This document shows positions 1 to 8,361 of a stretch of 33,245 bases of DNA, one piece after another. This DNA is from an uncultured Colwellia sp. (GTDB lineage: Bacteria > Pseudomonadota > Gammaproteobacteria > Enterobacterales > Alteromonadaceae), in contig CAJXUT010000010.1 of the NCBI GenBank assembly GCA_913061365.1, forward strand, positions 1 to 33,245, read 5' to 3'. How positions within the stretch are numbered: the stretch's first letter is position 1; each line of letters starts with the position of its first letter. The notes under the pieces are model-generated. The model had not been told where the DNA came from. It made no database searches and saw nothing but the letters and a program-made list of their open reading frames with translations. The position numbers and the translations under genes were made by a program.

Positions 1-51
1 ATACGAGATTCCTCTACGTCTCGTGGGCTCGGAGATGTGTATAAGAGACAG
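1..51 (+). other. Illumina Nextera i7 adapter (artefact)
   Basis: Positions 1-9 match the end of the P7 oligo, 10-17 (TCCTCTAC) form an 8-base index that I recognise as the Nextera N712 index read in adapter orientation, and 18-51 are the Nextera read-2 adapter, ending in the 19-base Tn5 mosaic end (33-51). This is library sequence carried into the assembly, not genome. Genomic sequence begins at 52. Confidence 0.97.
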
Positions 52-129
52 TTAAATAACTTTGCATCATAAGTAATATTTAAACATTTGCTTTGAGGAG
101 AGAATAATAAAAGGAAATCGTCTTATTGA

Positions 130-166
130 TTTCTTTTCACACAAAATAGCTGTATAATGCGCGCCC
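130..166 (+). promoter_or_regulatory. Probable sigma-70 promoter of typA
   Basis: A perfect -10 hexamer TATAAT lies at 153-158 and is followed directly by a GC-only stretch GCGCGCCC (159-166) in otherwise AT-rich DNA. A GC-rich discriminator next to the -10 is typical of growth-rate and stringently controlled promoters, which would suit a ribosome-associated GTPase. The -35 region (about 130-135) is poor. The inferred 5' leader is about 65 bases. Confidence 0.6.
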
Positions 167-233
167 AATTATAGCCCTATTCGTTGAGCTACTGATGAGT
201 AGTAATAAACGATAGTAACAGCGAGTAACGCCT

Positions 234-2054
234 GTGTTAGATAAATTAAGAAATGTGGCAATTATTGCTCACGTTGACCACGGAAAAACCACTTTAGTTG
301 ATAAATTATTAGAACAGTCAGGAACTCTTGACGTTCGAGGTGGTTTAGAAGAACGTACGATGGATTCGAATGATATCGAAAAAGAACGTGGTATCACAAT
401 TCTAGCCAAAAATACGGCGATCAACTACAACGACTATCGTGTAAACATTGTAGATACTCCTGGCCATGCTGATTTTGGTGGTGAAGTTGAACGTGTAATG
501 TCAATGGTAGACTGTGTTTTACTTATCGTTGATGCACAAGAAGGCCCTATGCCACAAACTCGTTTTGTGACACAGAAAGCTTTTGCTCAAGGGCTAAAAC
601 CAATTGTTGTTATCAATAAAGTTGATAAGCCAGGTTCTCGTCCTGATTGGGTTATGGATCAAGTTTTTGAATTATTTGATAACCTTGGTGCTACTGATGA
701 ACAATTAGACTTTAAAGTTGTTTACGCTTCTGCAATTAATGGTTGGGCTACGCTAGAAGAAGGCGAAACTGGTTCAGATATGACGCCATTATTTGAAACT
801 ATTCTTAAAGAAGTGCCTGCACCAAAAGCGGATCCAGATGGTCCGTTCCAAATGCAAATATCTCAACTTGATTACAGTTCATACCTTGGTGTAATCGGTG
901 TTGGTCGTATTATGCGTGGTAGTGTTAAACCAAATCAACAAGTAACAATTGAACTTGCTAGCGGTGGTGTTCATAACGCTAAAGTAGGTAAAGTATTTGG
1001 TTACTTAGGTTTAGAGCGTCTGGATATTGAAGAAGGTTTTGCTGGCGATATTATTGCAATTACTGGTTTAGGTGAGCTTAAAATCTCTGACACTATCTGT
1101 TGCCCAACAGAAGTTGAGGGTTTACCTGCATTGTCGATTGATGAACCAACTATCAACATGACTTTCCAAGTAAATACTTCTCCATTTTGTGGTCAAGAAG
1201 GTAAGTACGTTACTTCACGTAACATTAAAGATCGCTTAGAAAAAGAATTAGTACATAACGTTGCGTTACGTGTTGAGCAACTTGATGATCCAGATAAATT
1301 TAAAGTATCAGGTCGTGGTGAGCTTCATTTAGGTATCTTAATTGAAAACATGCGTCGTGAAGGTTATGAGTTAGCTGTATCACGTCCAGAAGTAATCATT
1401 CGTGAAATTGATGGCCAATTACAAGAACCATACGAAACAGTAACGATTGATGTTGAAGAGCAACATCAAGGGTCTGTTATGGAAAAAATGGGTATCCGTA
1501 AAGCTGAACTTACTGATATGGCACCTGATGGCACTGGTCGTATTCGTATGGATTTCATCATGCCAAGTCGTGGTTTGATTGGTTTCCAAACTGAATTTAT
1601 GACATTAACGTCAGGCTCTGGCTTAATTTACCATACATTCTTTGAATACGGTCCTCATAAAGGCGGCGAAATCGGCCAACGTAAAAATGGTGTAATGATT
1701 GGTAATGCAACAGGTAAAGCATTAACTAACGCTATCTTTAACTTACAATCTCGTGGCCGTATGTTAATTGGTCATGGTGTTGATATTTATGAAGGTCAAG
1801 TTATTGGTATTCATAGCCGTGATAACGATTTAACTGTAAATGCTCTTAAAGGTAAGCAGTTAACTAACGTTCGTTCATCAGGTACTGATGAAGCGCAAAC
1901 ACTAACACCACCTATCGTTATGTCTTTAGAGCAAGCATTAGAGTTTATCGATAATGATGAATTAGTAGAAGTAACGCCTGAGAGCATTCGTATTCGTAAA
2001 AAACTCTTAAAAGAGAATGAGCGTAAACGTGAAAGCAGACCAGCTAAGTCATAA
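234..2054 (+). CDS. typA: Ribosome-associated translational GTPase TypA/BipA
   Basis: TypA (BipA) is a cytoplasmic elongation-factor-like GTPase that binds the 70S ribosome and supports ribosome assembly and growth under stress and cold. The 606-residue length is normal. The G motifs are clear: AHVDHGKT at 12-19, ERGITI at 51-56 (switch I Thr), DTPGH at 74-78 and NKVD at 128-131, followed by EF-G-like domains II, III and V and the TypA-specific C-terminal domain. The start is GTG at 234; the resulting N-terminus MLDKLRN lines up with E. coli MIEKLRN, so no further extension is needed. The ribosome site is weak. The gene stands alone between its promoter and a strong hairpin terminator. Confidence 0.97.
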   Translation: MLDKLRNVAIIAHVDHGKTTLVDKLLEQSGTLDVRGGLEERTMDSNDIEKERGITILAKNTAINYNDYRVNIVDTPGHADFGGEVERVMSMVDCVLLIVDAQEGPMPQTRFVTQKAFAQGLKPIVVINKVDKPGSRPDWVMDQVFELFDNLGATDEQLDFKVVYASAINGWATLEEGETGSDMTPLFETILKEVPAPKADPDGPFQMQISQLDYSSYLGVIGVGRIMRGSVKPNQQVTIELASGGVHNAKVGKVFGYLGLERLDIEEGFAGDIIAITGLGELKISDTICCPTEVEGLPALSIDEPTINMTFQVNTSPFCGQEGKYVTSRNIKDRLEKELVHNVALRVEQLDDPDKFKVSGRGELHLGILIENMRREGYELAVSRPEVIIREIDGQLQEPYETVTIDVEEQHQGSVMEKMGIRKAELTDMAPDGTGRIRMDFIMPSRGLIGFQTEFMTLTSGSGLIYHTFFEYGPHKGGEIGQRKNGVMIGNATGKALTNAIFNLQSRGRMLIGHGVDIYEGQVIGIHSRDNDLTVNALKGKQLTNVRSSGTDEAQTLTPPIVMSLEQALEFIDNDELVEVTPESIRIRKKLLKENERKRESRPAKS

Positions 2055-2075
2055 AGACATTTGCTAGTGAAATTT

Positions 2076-2111
2076 AAAAAGCCGCCTAATACATAATTAG
2101 GCGGCTTTTTT
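2076..2111. terminator. Bidirectional intrinsic terminator, typA / small membrane protein
   Basis: A perfect 15-bp inverted repeat (2076-2090 and 2096-2110) surrounds a 5-base loop. The stem has a GC core (GCCGCC/GGCGGC) flanked by an A-tract on the left and a T-tract on the right, so it can stop transcription from both typA and the facing gene at 2136-2354. Confidence 0.93.
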
Positions 2112-2135
2112 AGTTTTTGTTAGGTTAAAAAATTA

Positions 2136-2354
2136 TCAACCTTTATAGGTTGCAGCATTTATTATTGAAAATAAATGAAATATAGCTGCGATTACTGCAG
2201 GAAACACTAGCCACCATAATGCGTAACCACCTACACAAACAATAGCAAATATAAGCGCAGGTAATATTCGCCCTTGCACAAGTTGCCCTAAACCTGGGAA
2301 AAACACATTACAAATTGCAGCAATTACATTACCCGCTGAGCCTTGACTCGCCAT
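2136..2354 (-). CDS. Small two-helix membrane protein with PGLGQLxQGR motif
   Basis: A 72-residue protein with two hydrophobic segments separated by the motif PGLGQLVQGR. Small proteins with this Pro-Gly-x-Gly-Gln-x-x-Gln-Gly loop are common inner-membrane proteins of unknown function, loosely similar to TM2-type domains; I cannot assign a role. Two ATG codons are adjacent (2357 and 2354). The ribosome site AGGAG (2364-2360) is 2 bases from the first and 5 from the second, so the second is preferred. It is divergent from yihY and convergent with typA, so it is probably its own transcription unit. Confidence 0.7.
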   Translation of the reverse strand: MASQGSAGNVIAAICNVFFPGLGQLVQGRILPALIFAIVCVGGYALWWLVFPAVIAAIFHLFSIINAATYKG

Positions 2355-2404
2355 CATATCTCCTAAAAATTTGAATCAATTAGTACTTTTACTGACTATC
2401 ATAA

Positions 2405-2410
2405 TATAAT
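2405..2410 (+). promoter_or_regulatory. Candidate -10 element upstream of yihY
   Basis: TATAAT at 2405-2410, 37 bases before the chosen yihY start, in the divergent intergenic region. No convincing -35 hexamer is seen at the right spacing, so this is a weak call. Confidence 0.3.
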
Positions 2411-2446
2411 ACTAACCACTAAAAAATAGATTAATTGTTAATAAAT

Positions 2447-3307
2447 ATGAGTATATTAAAGGATTTACAGCATTCAATATCTTGGCGTCATTATCTATCA
2501 TTTTTTGACTACTTACTAAAACGTGTTAAACAAGAGCAATTACAAGTAGTTGCTGGCTACCTCTCTTATGTTAGCTTAATGTCATTAGTACCGCTTATGG
2601 TTGTAGCGCTTTCGGTTGTGACAGCTTTTCCCATTTTTGCTGAAATACATCATAGTGTTGAGCAGTTTGTTTATGAAAATTTTGTGCCTACAGCAGGTAA
2701 TGTTGTGCAGCAATATTTATCTTCTTTTGTGTCAAATGCATCAAAAATGTCTGCGGTTGCTATTTCTTTTCTTTTTGTTGTCGCTTTATTATTGATTTCG
2801 TCTATCGATAAAACATTTAACAATATTTGGAAAGTCACGAAGAAAAGAAGAATAATTACCTCTTTTTCAATGTACTGGATGATATTAACGTTAGGGCCTC
2901 TGCTTGTCGGGGCAAGTATTGCTATTACTTCGTATATTGTTTCGTTAGTTTCAACGGGAGTTGAAGATAGTTTTGGCATCACCAACATGTTCTTTAGAAT
3001 GCTGCCATTATTATCGTCTTTAGCTGCTTTTGTACTTTTATATATGTTAGTGCCTAACACTCGTGTTCCTTTTAAACATGCTTTATCTGGCGCTCTAGTT
3101 GCTGCTGTGTTTTTTGAATTTGCCAAAAAAATATTTGCAATCTACTTGACCGCATTTCCATCTTATCAAGCTATTTACGGTGCATTAGCAATTGTACCCA
3201 TTTTATTTTTATGGGTTTACCTTTCTTGGCTTATTGTGTTGGGAGGAGCTTTAATTACCGTATCGTTACAAGAACATGAACTAAAAACTGAAGGGATAAA
3301 TGAATGA
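2447..3307 (+). CDS. yihY: YihY/BrkB-family inner-membrane protein
   Basis: A polytopic inner-membrane protein (286 residues, about six helices) of the YihY/BrkB (formerly 'RNase BN') family. Resemblance to E. coli YihY runs along its whole length, including the blocks LAYVSL-like (here [11 protein letters not shown]), [11 protein letters not shown] and FPSYQxIYG. The molecular function of the family is not established; the old RNase BN assignment was withdrawn in favour of a different gene. An in-frame TTG lies 12 bases upstream (2435), but ATG at 2447 gives the usual family length. Its last four bases overlap dtd as ATGA, which indicates translational coupling, as in the E. coli yihY-dtd-yiiD order. 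Confidence 0.9.
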   Translation: MSILKDLQHSISWRHYLSFFDYLLKRVKQEQLQVVAGYLSYVSLMSLVPLMVVALSVVTAFPIFAEIHHSVEQFVYENFVPTAGNVVQQYLSSFVSNASKMSAVAISFLFVVALLLISSIDKTFNNIWKVTKKRRIITSFSMYWMILTLGPLLVGASIAITSYIVSLVSTGVEDSFGITNMFFRMLPLLSSLAAFVLLYMLVPNTRVPFKHALSGALVAAVFFEFAKKIFAIYLTAFPSYQAIYGALAIVPILFLWVYLSWLIVLGGALITVSLQEHELKTEGINE

Positions 3308-3741
3308 TAGCGTTATTACAACGTGTGAGCAGTGCAAGCGTCACTGTTGATAAGCAAGTGATTGGTGAAATTGAACAAGGTCTGCTAGTGTTTTTAGCGG
3401 TTGAACCTGAAGATACTGAAGCGAAAGCGAAACGCCTTGCTGAACGAGTTGCAGGATATCGACTGTTCAATGATGAAAATGACAAGATGAATTTAAATGT
3501 TAAGCAAGTTGATGGTGATATTTTAGTGGTATCACAATTTACTCTTGCGGCAGATACAAACAGTGGTTTGCGCCCCAGCTTTACGAGTGCAGCAAAACCG
3601 GAATTTAGCAAAAACCTATATGAATATTTTTGTCAGAAATTACGAGAACAAGGCTTTAAAGTACCTACTGGTGAGTTTGGAGCAGATATGAAGGTACAGC
3701 TGTTAAACGATGGACCTGTTACCTTTACTCTTACTATTTAA
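3304..3741 (+). CDS. dtd: D-aminoacyl-tRNA deacylase
   Basis: DTD hydrolyses D-amino acids, such as D-Tyr, from mischarged tRNA in the cytoplasm, guarding translation. At 145 residues it has the normal length. Both active-site signatures are intact: SQFT at 77-80 and GPVT at 137-140 (the Gly-Pro motif responsible for chiral selection). The ATG lies inside the yihY stop (ATGA overlap), which fixes the start and suggests coupled translation. Its 3' end overlaps the convergent SAM-fold gene by 8 bases, so there is no room for a terminator between them. Confidence 0.97.
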   Translation: MIALLQRVSSASVTVDKQVIGEIEQGLLVFLAVEPEDTEAKAKRLAERVAGYRLFNDENDKMNLNVKQVDGDILVVSQFTLAADTNSGLRPSFTSAAKPEFSKNLYEYFCQKLREQGFKVPTGEFGADMKVQLLNDGPVTFTLTI

Positions 3742-4528
3742 AGGTAATTTGTTTACCTACTTCACTACCATGCTGCCAGAATTTTCGCCATTGTAAAAAT
3801 AAACGACGAGGTAGGAAACAATTTTTATTACGTTTGAGCAGCTTAAATGTTTGCCAATGTTTAGGGATCAAGTGAATAACGATATTGAGATAATTTGGAA
3901 TGTGAAAATACACAATATTATGATCACGTGATAACTGCTGTAAAACTGTTAAACATAGATTAACTTCAGTGTCAGTTGCATCAGGTAAGTTGATGGAAAG
4001 GCAGCCATTACTATCAATATTTGCGAGTAAGTTTTCGAGCTGTTTGATCGTTTCATCAGCATCTTGCTCTTTATGTTGATAGATATCGCAAATAAGCCAA
4101 TCCATATTATTATTTTTATTCTGCACTAACCAGTCATGACTATTATGATGAATTATCTCAATTTCTTCCTTTTCAGGATTAAAATACTGAGAGAAACTTT
4201 CAATAACACTCGCGCTATACTCAATACTTTTTATTGATATATCAGTACAGGTATACGCTAAAAACCGGTCAATATTACCGCCACCTAAACCGAGCTCTAC
4301 AACATTTTGTGGCTTAAAAAATAATAAAGGTAATAATAATGCTGTTTGGTGCGGTAGTGTTAGCTGCCATGGTTTACGACGATGCATCACACTTTGAATA
4401 ACTTGTTCACCTTTATCATTGTTAAAAGCTAACCAACGAAAATACTTATTTTCCCAAACGGATAAATTTTCTTCTCCCTGATGTAAATACAGTAATTTAC
4501 CTTGTGCTATGTGTTTGGATAATTGCAT
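3734..4528 (-). CDS. Spermidine-synthase-like SAM-fold protein
   Basis: A 264-residue Rossmann-fold protein of the spermidine synthase/methyltransferase class. The nucleotide loop ELGLGGGN (78-85) is clear and is followed by an acidic strand end (SIEYS). The later part lacks the Asp-rich aminopropyltransferase signature, so true polyamine synthesis is doubtful; 'spermidine synthase-like protein' is the safe name. A longer reading begins at 4618, but those 30 extra residues would cross into the divergent madA coding region; ATG at 4528 gives a normal N-terminus (MQLSKH). The ribosome site is weak. The tail overlaps dtd by 8 bases. Confidence 0.75.
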   Translation of the reverse strand: MQLSKHIAQGKLLYLHQGEENLSVWENKYFRWLAFNNDKGEQVIQSVMHRRKPWQLTLPHQTALLLPLLFFKPQNVVELGLGGGNIDRFLAYTCTDISIKSIEYSASVIESFSQYFNPEKEEIEIIHHNSHDWLVQNKNNNMDWLICDIYQHKEQDADETIKQLENLLANIDSNGCLSINLPDATDTEVNLCLTVLQQLSRDHNIVYFHIPNYLNIVIHLIPKHWQTFKLLKRNKNCFLPRRLFLQWRKFWQHGSEVGKQITFK

Positions 4529-4575
4529 AATTATTGAAACGCCAAATAATGAACTAAAACGGACAAGGATAAATA

Positions 4576-5484
4576 ATGAATACCCTACGTTCACCTGAAA
4601 CAAAAGATGAGTTGGCACGATACTATCAGCTTCGTTGGCAAATATTAAGAAAACCTTGGGGGCAGCAACTAGGTAGTGAGCAGGATGAGTATGAAAAACA
4701 AGCTATTCACAGAATGGTTATCGATGAGCAGGGTGATATTTTAGCCATTGGACGTTTAGAAAAGGCTGACAAGCATCAGGGTAGAATTCGTTTTATGGCT
4801 GTAAGCGAAACTGCACAGGGGCAAGGCTTAGGTAAGCAAATAATTGATGAATTAGAATTAAAAGCTAGCCAACTTGGAATGAAAGAAATCACTTTAAATG
4901 CGCGTGAACATGCGATTGGTTTTTATCAAAAACTTGGTTATCAAACAACTGAGTTCTCTCATACGCTTTTTGATGAAATTAAGCATTACACTATGATAAA
5001 AAAGCTGGGTCATCATTCATCACACCAAAAAGAAGCTGCTCAAGAATTACAAGACATATGGCATGATACTATCCCGTTAAGTAAGGCTATGGCATTACAA
5101 ATCAGTTATTACGATGGTGAAAAGTTAATGACTCATTGCGATGCTGAGTTTAATCAAAATTTACACCACACAATGTTTGCTGGCAGTATTTATACGCTAG
5201 CCACATTAACGGGATGGGGCTGGGTTTATCTGGCTTTGCAAAAAAAGCGGCAAGATGAAGAAACCTTAAATGGCGATATTGTGTTAGCTGAAGCTAATAT
5301 AAAATATCATGCGCCAATTAAAGGCCTCGCTTACGGGCAAGTTGTTCAAGATAACGCCTCAGGAGAGTTTGATAATTTACTGAAAGGTAAAAATATACGT
5401 ATTAACTTAGTCGCACATATCTATTGTGGCGAAAACATTGCGGCAACCTTTACCGCTAGCTATGTTGTTCTACCCAAAAAATAA
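4576..5484 (+). CDS. madA: Two-domain malonyl-ACP decarboxylase MadA (YiiD, FabY)
   Basis: A 302-residue fusion of an N-terminal GNAT domain (about 1-145; acyl-CoA loop QGQGLG at 81-86) and a C-terminal YiiD_C hotdog domain (about 150-302). E. coli YiiD, of the same architecture, was characterised as malonyl-ACP decarboxylase, supplying acetyl-ACP so that fatty acid synthesis can start without FabH; the decarboxylase activity is in the hotdog half and needs an Asn on the loop before the central helix. Here that loop reads FNQNLHHTMFAGS (192-204), with Asn193 and Asn195 as candidates. It follows yihY and dtd as in E. coli, but one opposite-strand gene intervenes. The substrate of the GNAT half is unknown. 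Confidence 0.87.
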   Translation: MNTLRSPETKDELARYYQLRWQILRKPWGQQLGSEQDEYEKQAIHRMVIDEQGDILAIGRLEKADKHQGRIRFMAVSETAQGQGLGKQIIDELELKASQLGMKEITLNAREHAIGFYQKLGYQTTEFSHTLFDEIKHYTMIKKLGHHSSHQKEAAQELQDIWHDTIPLSKAMALQISYYDGEKLMTHCDAEFNQNLHHTMFAGSIYTLATLTGWGWVYLALQKKRQDEETLNGDIVLAEANIKYHAPIKGLAYGQVVQDNASGEFDNLLKGKNIRINLVAHIYCGENIAATFTASYVVLPKK

Positions 5485-5496
5485 ATACGAGTAATA

Positions 5497-6366
5497 ATGG
5501 CGAATGTGCAAATGATAATAAAAAATGAAAAGAAACAAGTTAAAGACTTAACCGTAGGCATAATTGGTTGTGGCTGGCTTGGTAAAGCGTTAGCTGCTAA
5601 TTTATTAGAACAAGGCTCTAGTGTATTGGCAACTAGTAGCCAACAAAGCAATGTTGAACAATTGCATCAACAAGAAATACAGGCACAGCAACTACACTTA
5701 CCGTCAGATGTAAAGCAACTGAGTCAGCATGATGTTTTTACACAACAATGCTTAGTTATTGCAATTACTCCACAATTTAGACAAGGGCGAACGGATTATG
5801 CGATGAAAGTTGCGCAGCTTGTTGAGGCGGCTGAAAAGCAGGGCGTAACACAACAAATTATTTTGTTATCAAGTACCGCGGTTTATCAAGGGTTAGAAGG
5901 CACAGTTGATGAAAGCTGTTCTTTAGATTTTGCAGAGCTTAATTCTGAAGAAAAAGCGCCAATATTACATGCAGCAGAACAGGCGGTATTAAATTTTAAT
6001 CAACAAAGTAGTATTTTAAGATTAGCAGGCCTAGTGGGTCCAGAAAGGCACCCAGGCAACTTTTTACGGGCGAATAAAACTCTTAAAAATTCGACAGCAC
6101 CTGTGAATTTAATTCACCAACAAGATGCTGTTGGCTTGATATTATCGTTGATAGTGTCGGCATCATCACAAGGTATATTTAATGGTGTTAGTGATACGCA
6201 TGTGACTAAGGCTTGCTATTACCAAAAGGCAGCAAAATCTCTTGGATTAGAGTCTCCAACAGTTAGTGATAAGGGGTTGGTGTCTACGCGCATAGTTAGT
6301 GGTGATAAAGCCAAGCAAGAATTAGGCTATTCATTTATTTACCCAGACCTTCTCGCTTGGTTATAA
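5497..6366 (+). CDS. YeeZ-like NAD(P)-binding protein
   Basis: A 289-residue protein of the extended SDR/epimerase superfamily, closest in appearance to E. coli YeeZ. The dinucleotide loop GIIGCGWLG is at 21-29 and SSTAVYQG at 125-132 matches the Ser/Tyr region of extended SDRs. Tyr130 is not followed by Lys at +4 (Glu is there), so the usual YxxxK catalytic pair is missing and enzymatic activity is uncertain. It begins 12 bases after madA on the same strand and is probably cotranscribed. ATG at 5497 is used; another ATG lies at 5512, and no strong ribosome site separates them. Confidence 0.78.
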   Translation: MANVQMIIKNEKKQVKDLTVGIIGCGWLGKALAANLLEQGSSVLATSSQQSNVEQLHQQEIQAQQLHLPSDVKQLSQHDVFTQQCLVIAITPQFRQGRTDYAMKVAQLVEAAEKQGVTQQIILLSSTAVYQGLEGTVDESCSLDFAELNSEEKAPILHAAEQAVLNFNQQSSILRLAGLVGPERHPGNFLRANKTLKNSTAPVNLIHQQDAVGLILSLIVSASSQGIFNGVSDTHVTKACYYQKAAKSLGLESPTVSDKGLVSTRIVSGDKAKQELGYSFIYPDLLAWL

Positions 6367-6515
6367 TAGTCTTTCTTGGCAGTTCTTTAGGCAAGTGCTG
6401 TTCTGGTTAACTATAATTTTTTGCTCGTCATTGATGTAAGTTATTAACATTTGTTGATGCTATCTATCAATACACTGTCTTTTCTATTATCTACAATACT
6501 TGTTTATTTAAAATC

Positions 6516-6566
6516 ATGTTTGAAGTTAGATTACAAAATCCTCAAGAATTAAGAGTGCAAGAATAA
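6516..6566 (+). CDS. Possible 16-codon leader ORF overlapping dusC start
   Basis: An ATG-initiated ORF of 16 codons whose TAA stop shares a base with the dusC ATG (TAATG at 6564-6568). Stop-start overlap of this type often couples translation. The peptide (MFEVRLQNPQELRVQE) matches nothing I know, and chance is a real alternative in a 199-base intergenic gap. Confidence 0.2.
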   Translation: MFEVRLQNPQELRVQE

Positions 6567-7498
6567 TGAGAGTTATTTTAGCACCGATGGAAGGTGTCCT
6601 TGATCACCTTATGCGTGATTTATTAACCAAGATTGGTGGTTATGATCATTGTGTAACTGAGTTTGTACGTGTGGTAGATCAACTTATTTCTGATCGTGCT
6701 TATTTTCGTTTATGTCCTGAGCTTAGAGAAGCTGGCGCTTATGGAAGTACGACTGAAGCAGGTACACCAGTAAGAGTACAGTTACTGGGGCAACACCCAC
6801 AATATATGGCCGATAATGCTGCTAAAGTACTTGAACTTGGCTCTCATGGTGTTGATGTCAACTTTGGCTGTCCAGCCAAAATGGTGAATAAAAACTGTGG
6901 TGGTGCTGTTTTACTCAAAGATCCTGAAAACCTTTATCAAATTATTAAAGCGATAAGAAGCGCTGTGCCCCATGATGCAATTGTTAGCGCCAAAATACGG
7001 TTAGGCTATGAGGATAAAAGCCTTGCCATTGAAAATGCGCAAGCGATAGAAGCAGCTGGCGCCAATGAACTAACGGTTCACGCACGTACCAAAGTAGAAG
7101 GTTATAAACCTCCTGCCCATTGGCATTGGATCGCGAAGATAAAGCAAAATGTAAGTATTCCCGTTATTGCAAATGGAGATATATTTACTCTACAAGATGC
7201 AATAAATTGTAGAGAAATTTCGGGCTGTAACGATATTATGGTGGGTAGAGGGGCATTGATGTTGCCTAATTTAGCCCAGGTAATTAAGCAAGTATCAGCT
7301 GAGTTACCTTGGCAAGAAGTGCAATCATTACTGCTTACTTACACAGAGTGTGAAACTTATGGTGATAAAAGTAAGTACTATCCGAACCGAATAAAACAAT
7401 GGCTTAAATATTTGAAGTTACAATACCTTGAAGCAGATGAACTGTTTAGAGAAGTTCGTACGCTTAAAACAGCAGAGGCAATAAGAGAGAGGCTATAA
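6566..7498 (+). CDS. dusC: tRNA-dihydrouridine(16) synthase DusC
   Basis: A flavin-dependent TIM-barrel enzyme that reduces uridine 16 in the tRNA D-loop. The N-terminus MRVILAPMEGVLD and the block TEFVRVVDQL match E. coli DusC closely and distinguish it from DusA and DusB. The catalytic Cys is Cys102 in NFGCPAKMVN; FMN-binding elements appear as VHARTK and VIANGDI, with a GRGALMLPN phosphate loop. The C-terminal helical RNA-binding domain (about 245-310, including RIKQWLKYL) is complete. The length of 310 residues is normal. It is a single gene preceded by a 199-base gap that may hold a small leader ORF. Confidence 0.95.
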   Translation: MRVILAPMEGVLDHLMRDLLTKIGGYDHCVTEFVRVVDQLISDRAYFRLCPELREAGAYGSTTEAGTPVRVQLLGQHPQYMADNAAKVLELGSHGVDVNFGCPAKMVNKNCGGAVLLKDPENLYQIIKAIRSAVPHDAIVSAKIRLGYEDKSLAIENAQAIEAAGANELTVHARTKVEGYKPPAHWHWIAKIKQNVSIPVIANGDIFTLQDAINCREISGCNDIMVGRGALMLPNLAQVIKQVSAELPWQEVQSLLLTYTECETYGDKSKYYPNRIKQWLKYLKLQYLEADELFREVRTLKTAEAIRERL

Positions 7499-7596
7499 CC
7501 AGTTAGTAAGTGCTTTATTTTATATAGCGGACTTAACAATGAATTTTTTCTAAAATAGAATACGAAATAATCTTAACTATTTTTTTTAAGCTAACT

Positions 7597-7607
7597 TGGT
7601 ATACAAT
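7597..7607 (+). promoter_or_regulatory. Extended -10 promoter of the cupredoxin operon
   Basis: TGG followed by TATACAAT (7597-7607) forms an extended -10 (TGnTATA-type), about 36 bases before the chosen start at 7643. No good -35 is seen, as expected for extended -10 promoters. No obvious copper-regulator palindrome is visible next to it. Confidence 0.45.
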
Positions 7608-7642
7608 CAATTATTAACATTATTTTGTTTTGGGGTATTTCG

Positions 7643-8335
7643 TTGAAAAATAAGCTAATTACATGTTCTATCTTGTTACTAACATTACTTCTGTTACCTA
7701 ATATTTCTAACGCGAATACTTGCAATAATAAAACAGAAATTAACACCTGTGTACAAGTCTTCGTAAAAAGTAAAACAGGACAAGAGTTAGGTGATTTGGT
7801 GGTTTATCTTGAACCACTTGATGGGCAGGTTTTAGACAAATCACACAAGGAAGTTGTTGTAGGACAACGTGATAAATCTTTCACTCCCTATATTACCGTT
7901 AGTCAAACTAATTCAAAAGTTAACTTTGTTAATCAAGATAATATAACTCATCATATCTATTCAGCGGAAAGTGAAAATAAATTTTCATTTAAAATTCGTG
8001 CAGGTACAACCCATTCTTTGACCCAGTTTGATCAAGCGAATGAAATAGCAATGGGTTGTAATATTCACGACTGGATGAGCGGTTACCTTTTGGTAGTGAA
8101 TACACCTTATTTTGATAAAACTGATGAGCTAGGCCAAGTGAGTTTTAATCTAGCTAAAAAGGGTAAGTATAAGGTTGTTGTTTGGCACCCACAAATGCAA
8201 GCAGAAAATAATCGTATGATAATGGAGCAAGATATTACAAAGCATAACACTTTTACTTTTACTTTGAAAAATGAACTAGAAAGTATCCCCACACAGGAAA
8301 GTGATGATGATTTTGAGTTTTTATCAGATTATTAA
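7643..8335 (+). CDS. Exported cupredoxin-like protein ('methylamine utilization protein' type)
   Basis: A 230-residue secreted protein. Residues 1-24 form a Sec signal peptide (MKNKLITCS, Leu-rich core, SNA cleavage). The cupredoxin domain follows, with His103/His104 in DNITHHIY and a C-x2-H-x2-M cluster (Cys139, His142, Met145), giving the classical type-1 copper set His-Cys-His-Met. A second Ig-like segment (about 155-212) and an acidic tail (DDDFEFLSDY) complete it. The name 'methylamine utilization protein' is a database label; no methylamine genes are nearby. TTG at 7643 is preferred over TTG at 7625 because GGGG (7632-7635) lies 7 bases before it and it gives a clean signal peptide. It is first in an operon with a c-di-GMP enzyme and an outer-membrane barrel; role inferred as electron or copper carrier or sensor. 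Confidence 0.82.
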   Translation: MKNKLITCSILLLTLLLLPNISNANTCNNKTEINTCVQVFVKSKTGQELGDLVVYLEPLDGQVLDKSHKEVVVGQRDKSFTPYITVSQTNSKVNFVNQDNITHHIYSAESENKFSFKIRAGTTHSLTQFDQANEIAMGCNIHDWMSGYLLVVNTPYFDKTDELGQVSFNLAKKGKYKVVVWHPQMQAENNRMIMEQDITKHNTFTFTLKNELESIPTQESDDDFEFLSDY

Positions 8336-8361
8336 TAATTAAGCACACAGGGGATTAATGA

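Noticed and set aside
2671-3126. Long open frame antisense to yihY
   Set aside because: yihY is a well-matched family member on the plus strand; the antisense translation has no recognisable features or ribosome site.
3734-4528. True spermidine synthase (speE)
   Set aside because: Only the SAM-binding fold is clear; the Asp-rich aminopropyltransferase signature is missing and there is no speD or other polyamine gene nearby.
4529-4618. 30-residue N-terminal extension of the SAM-fold gene at 3734-4528
   Set aside because: It would overlap the divergent madA coding region and its promoter, and the shorter start gives a normal protein.
7643-8335. Methylamine metabolism function for the cupredoxin
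   Set aside because: The label comes from database habit. No mau genes, quinoprotein dehydrogenase or c-type cytochrome are nearby.
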